Part shown: positions 7,710 to 9,712 of the stretch, piece by piece
Numbering within the stretch: the stretch's first letter is position 1
Layout: the number at the start of each line of letters is the position of its first letter
NCBI GenBank assembly: GCA_046759305.1
Contig: JBHIBY010000082.1
Coordinates: 1-9,712, forward strand
Reading direction: 5' to 3'
DNA length: 9,712 nt
DNA from: JADFRG01 sp046759305
GTDB lineage: Bacteria; Chloroflexota; Anaerolineae; Anaerolineales; E44-bin32
Translations under genes and position numbers: made by a program
The notes under the pieces: model-generated
What the model saw: only the letters and a program-made list of their open reading frames with translations
Databases searched by the model: none
Told to the model about the DNA's origin: nothing

Positions 7710-8099
7710 TCAGGCTTTCACGCCCTTCAAAGCCTCGAGGTAGGATCGCAAGGTGTCGGCTATCGTTCGGGTGTCGATGGGCTTGCTGAGGTAGCCGTCA
7801 CAACCGGCCTCAATGGCCCGCTGAGCTTCCCCGACCATGGCGTGGGAGGTGAGCGCCACGATGATCATATCCTTGGTCTCCGGCCTCGCCCGAAGACGCC
7901 GGGTGGCCTCATAGCCGTCGATCTTGGGAAGCTGAACGTCCATGAGGATCAAATCAGGGAGAGCCTCGGTCGCTACCGCTATTGCCTGCTCCCCGTCCTG
8001 GGCTTCGAGAACCTCGAAGCCAGCGTCCTCCAGGACGGTTGAGACCAACTTGCGATTCAGCTGGCTGTCGTCCACCACCAGAATGCGATATGTGGCCAT
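7710..8099 (-). CDS. DivK-like single-domain response regulator
   Basis: This 129-residue stand-alone receiver has the acidic pocket Asp10/Asp11 (VVDDSQLN), phosphoacceptor Asp54 (LILMDVQLPKIDGYE), switch Thr84 (VALTSHAM) and Lys106 (LSKPIDT). The run DVQLPKIDGYEATRRLR, together with ALTSHAM and AGCDGYLSKPIDT, is the hallmark of the DivK/CheY-like receivers often found beside large hybrid kinases. The frame is open back to 8180, but ATG 8099 is chosen because it lies directly before the first receiver strand and has GAGG nine bases upstream. The gene ends 74 bases before the hybrid kinase start on the same strand, so it is probably first in that operon. With no output domain, it should act by binding a target protein or by receiving phosphate from the Hpt. 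A promoter is expected in the 8100-8260 region; no strong -35/-10 pair stands out. Confidence 0.94.
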   Translation of the reverse strand: MATYRILVVDDSQLNRKLVSTVLEDAGFEVLEAQDGEQAIAVATEALPDLILMDVQLPKIDGYEATRRLRARPETKDMIIVALTSHAMVGEAQRAIEAGCDGYLSKPIDTRTIADTLRSYLEALKGVKA

Positions 8100-8173
8100 T
8101 GTCCTGCACCTCGCTGCAGCTGAGCCTTGCCATGCATAATATCCCCGACTCGGCCATCCTATCGGCGGGGCTT

Positions 8174-8231
8174 TCCACATCCGGTACCGCAGGGATGGTA
8201 GTCAATGAAGCTTACGACACCCGGATGTGGA
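8174..8231. repeat. 11-bp perfect inverted repeat upstream of the DivK-like gene
   Basis: TCCACATCCGG at 8174-8184 is exactly repeated in reverse complement at 8221-8231, with a 36-base spacer. The near arm is 75 bases upstream of the regulator's ATG. The minus strand of the spacer contains TTGACT (8205-8200), a fair -35 match, though without a good -10 at 17 bases. The arms could be paired operator sites around a promoter, or the stem of an RNA structure in the 5' leader. By rough count, an 11-bp match at this spacing in 700 bases is expected about 0.01 times by chance. Confidence 0.5.
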
Positions 8232-8581
8232 GGGTCGCACCCATGACAGAGGATTGCGCATAATCAGACTGGCGTCAGAAAACGCGACCCTTTGTCCTTG
8301 GTGCTCGGTTTTCCTGGAAATCATATCGAAGACGTCGCCGAGCATCTATCCGGGTAATCCCTGATTTATTCGTCCTTTCATCCCGGATTTCTTCGCTATC
8401 TAGGGGTTTGACCATCGGTGAGGCCGGCGATCGTAGGCAGCCTATCTATGTCCCCTGGCACGCCAAGAGATATGGACCGGTACCCTGTCGATCTAGATTA
8501 TGTGGGTTATTGTCCTGCTCAGGATCTTCGATAGCCACTGTATCCCCCGTCAGTAATTCATTCGCATCTGGGTACAGGACA

Positions 8582-8649
8582 CTCTAGCGCGCCTGTCTAG
8601 TAAGGTCCACCGAACAGGCTATTTGAGCTTGAGGGGCTTGAGGCTAGAG
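8582..8649. repeat. Nested inverted repeats, possible structured element
   Basis: CTCTAGC (8582-8588) pairs with GCTAGAG (8643-8649). Enclosed two bases inside the left arm is a second stem, GCCTGT (8591-8596) with ACAGGC (8614-8619), with a 17-base loop. The rest of the enclosed segment carries a direct repeat, CTTGAGG at 8628-8634 and 8637-8643. The 7-bp closing stem recalls a tRNA acceptor stem, but no T-arm or anticodon arm can be drawn on either strand. It lies just upstream of a ribosome-site-like AAGGG and a small plus-strand ORF, so on that strand it could be a leader structure. Confidence 0.35.
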
Positions 8650-8667
8650 ATCGAACAAGGGCTGGCG

Positions 8668-8787
8668 ATGTATGAGAAATCGCGCGCGCGGAACCCACGC
8701 CTGCGCGAGGCGATGGCGGGGCCGCAGGAATCGAGGGCAAGCAAGGCGGCCGAGCTTCACTGGATCCGAATGCCGTTGGCAGCCTGA
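8668..8787 (+). CDS. Possible small ORF, 39 residues, basic peptide
   Basis: This is the only plausible plus-strand coding segment. An ATG at 8668 is preceded by AAGGG with a six-base spacing, and the frame runs 39 codons to a TGA at 8785-8787. The frame is also open without a start codon back to 8557. The peptide is rich in Arg, Ala and Glu (e.g. SRARNPRLREAMAG, then SRASKAAELHW) and could form a charged helix; no signal peptide or membrane segment is visible. I do not recognise a family. It would converge on the receiver-ATPase gene, ending 17 bases from that gene's stop. It could equally be a chance ORF or the remnant of a longer gene in a GC-rich patch. Confidence 0.25.
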   Translation: MYEKSRARNPRLREAMAGPQESRASKAAELHWIRMPLAA

Positions 8788-8804
8788 GAAACTATATGTA
8801 TTCA

Positions 8805-9712
8805 TCAGCGCGCCTTCTGGCCAATACGTTTAGCCACCCGTTGCCAAGTGGGTGTGGGTTCGGTGGGCTGTTCCTGGCGCAACTCGGAGTCACTCAGCAA
8901 CCAAGATAGGTCCTCCAGCGTTCTGACCAGAAGAGTATCCAAGTCCCCATTTATCACCGGTATGCCTAGATTGATCGCGTCGCCCCATACGCCTTCGACA
9001 TAAGGGATCAGCAGCTGGATAGGACGCTCGAGGAACTTCTCCAACTGTGTGCGCTCGATGCCCTGCTTGGGGAAGGTTCGATTTTGGATCAGGAAAGGAT
9101 CGTTACGATACCCGAGGGCTTCGAAGACTTTCAAGGCGGCCTGTGTCAAACGAGCGGAGCTGATGTCGGGGGTAATGGGCACGACGATTACATCCGCCAG
9201 GTCGAGCGCAGCGATAGTGGGCTGCGCGAAGTCGTGGGCCAGGTCGAGCACCAGATGCGCGTAGCGTTGTCGGAGATGCTCGATAATAAACGAGGTCAAG
9301 TTCTCGGTAAGCTTTTCCGCCATGACCGGATCATCGAAACCACCGAGTAGCCGGACGTGCGTTGTCTGCGAGGTGAGGAAGCCGTCGATCACCTCTCCGT
9401 CCAGTTCCTCCACGGGCCTGGTCACCAAGTCATCAAGCCGATACTTGGGCTGCTGGTTCAACATTGAGTCGCAAACGCCGACGGGGAGGGCCAGGTCGAG
9501 CAGCGGAACGGGCGTTCCCCACAGGCGTCCAATGCCGATCGCCACGTTTACTGCCAAACTAGTGCAACCGGAGCCGCCCCGCAGGCTGAAAAGAGCGATC
9601 ACTCTACCCGAGGGACGGGCCTCCTCCGCTGGGAGCATCTGCGCCCGCTTGAGCTGCGCTGCCACGCGCAGCATGAGCTCGGCCGGCTCAAAAGGCTTAG
9701 TGATGTAGTCAT
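8805..9712 (-). CDS. Receiver/MinD-ParA-like ATPase, CpaE-type, 5' end off window
   Basis: The frame is open to the window edge, so the ATG at 9674 is internal. Counting from the first complete codon (9710), residues 1-12 (DYITKPFEPAEL) are the end of a receiver domain with its conserved Lys-Pro. A short linker leads to an ATPase of the MinD/ParA/CpaE class. Visible motifs: Walker A-like LRGGSGCTS (43-51), A'-like PLLDLALPVGV (about 69-79, Asp72), Walker B-like LVLDLAHDF (153-161, Asp156), and VIVVPITPDISSARL (174-188), typical of CpaE proteins. Both lysines of the deviant Walker A (KGGxGKT) are replaced, by Arg and Cys. CpaE proteins help assemble or position Tad/Flp pili, and ParA relatives position other cargo; neither role is proven here, as no pilus gene is in the window. 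The gene is on the same strand as, but 705 bases from, the DivK-like operon. Confidence 0.88.
   Translation of the reverse strand, partial: DYITKPFEPAELMLRVAAQLKRAQMLPAEEARPSGRVIALFSLRGGSGCTSLAVNVAIGIGRLWGTPVPLLDLALPVGVCDSMLNQQPKYRLDDLVTRPVEELDGEVIDGFLTSQTTHVRLLGGFDDPVMAEKLTENLTSFIIEHLRQRYAHLVLDLAHDFAQPTIAALDLADVIVVPITPDISSARLTQAALKVFEALGYRNDPFLIQNRTFPKQGIERTQLEKFLERPIQLLIPYVEGVWGDAINLGIPVINGDLDTLLVRTLEDLSWLLSDSELRQEQPTEPTPTWQRVAKRIGQKAR

Larger units (their letters stand above)
8100..8804. other. Gene-poor 705-bp intergenic region with inverted repeats
   Basis: This stretch lies between the receiver-ATPase gene and the DivK-like operon. It contains several inverted repeats. The strongest is 11 bp (8174-8184 with 8221-8231). 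Others are AGGGTCGC 8231-8238 with 8284-8291, TGCTCGG 8302-8308 with 8338-8344, ATCCGGG 8348-8354 with 8382-8388, and CTCTAGC 8582-8588 with 8643-8649. By my rough estimate, two or three 7-bp repeats at such spacings are expected by chance in 700 bases, so only the 11-bp pair and the nested structure stand out. CCGGTACC occurs twice (8181, 8477), and a run of five CG dinucleotides lies at 8681-8690. I see no tRNA, no terminator with a T tract and no recognised riboswitch. Confidence 0.6.

Noticed and set aside
8100..8180. In-frame N-terminal extension of the DivK-like regulator to 8180
   Set aside because: The extra 27 residues are not receiver sequence. The ATG at 8099 has a good ribosome site and begins exactly at the first beta-strand.
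8582..8649. tRNA gene suggested by the 7-bp closing stem
   Set aside because: No T-arm with TTC, no anticodon arm and no D-arm of the right size can be drawn on either strand.
8771..8781. TGCC-GTT-GGCA hairpin as a terminator of the receiver-ATPase gene
   Set aside because: The stem is only 4 bp and no T run follows on the minus strand.
9672..9674. ATG at 9674 as the start of the ATPase gene
   Set aside because: The frame continues upstream to the window edge, and the upstream codons encode a conserved receiver C-terminus, so this ATG is internal.

Overview
The window is a bacterial signal-transduction locus with every confident gene on the minus strand. Moderately high GC, ordinary Shine-Dalgarno sites and bacterial two-component domains show it is bacterial. 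The mix of multi-domain hybrid kinases, receiver-only regulators and a receiver/MinD-like (CpaE-type) ATPase would fit Chloroflexota (Anaerolineae-like) or another environmental phylum. That is a family-level impression only; no rRNA, tRNA or marker gene is present to settle it. I see no CRISPR array, insertion sequence, tRNA or rRNA.

Layout, in the direction of transcription (right to left). (1) 9712-8805: the 3' part of a receiver plus ParA/MinD-like ATPase, cut by the window edge. (2) 8804-8100: about 700 bases without a confident gene. It holds an 11-bp inverted repeat upstream of the next gene, a nested inverted-repeat structure and a possible 39-codon plus-strand ORF. (3) 8099-3357: a likely operon of a DivK-like single-domain response regulator, a very large membrane hybrid histidine kinase (periplasmic sensor-PAS-GAF-PAS-HisKA-HATPase-REC-REC) and a small Hpt protein whose start overlaps the kinase stop. 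(4) 3356-2488: about 870 bases with no gene I can support. (5) 2487-1: a second likely operon of a dCache-HAMP histidine kinase, an Rcp1-like response regulator (ATGA overlap) and a further receiver protein running off the window.

How they may work together: the 8099-3357 cluster has every part of a multistep phosphorelay, namely sensor kinase, attached receivers, a free Hpt and a diffusible receiver. The 2487-1 cluster looks like a simpler kinase-to-receiver pair with a third receiver protein. No DNA-binding or enzymatic output domain is visible on any of the regulators, so signalling probably ends in protein-protein contacts, in other regulators, or in the unseen part of the truncated proteins. 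The receiver-ATPase could be one such end point, being a CpaE-like positioning or assembly factor, but nothing in the sequence proves that it is wired to these kinases.
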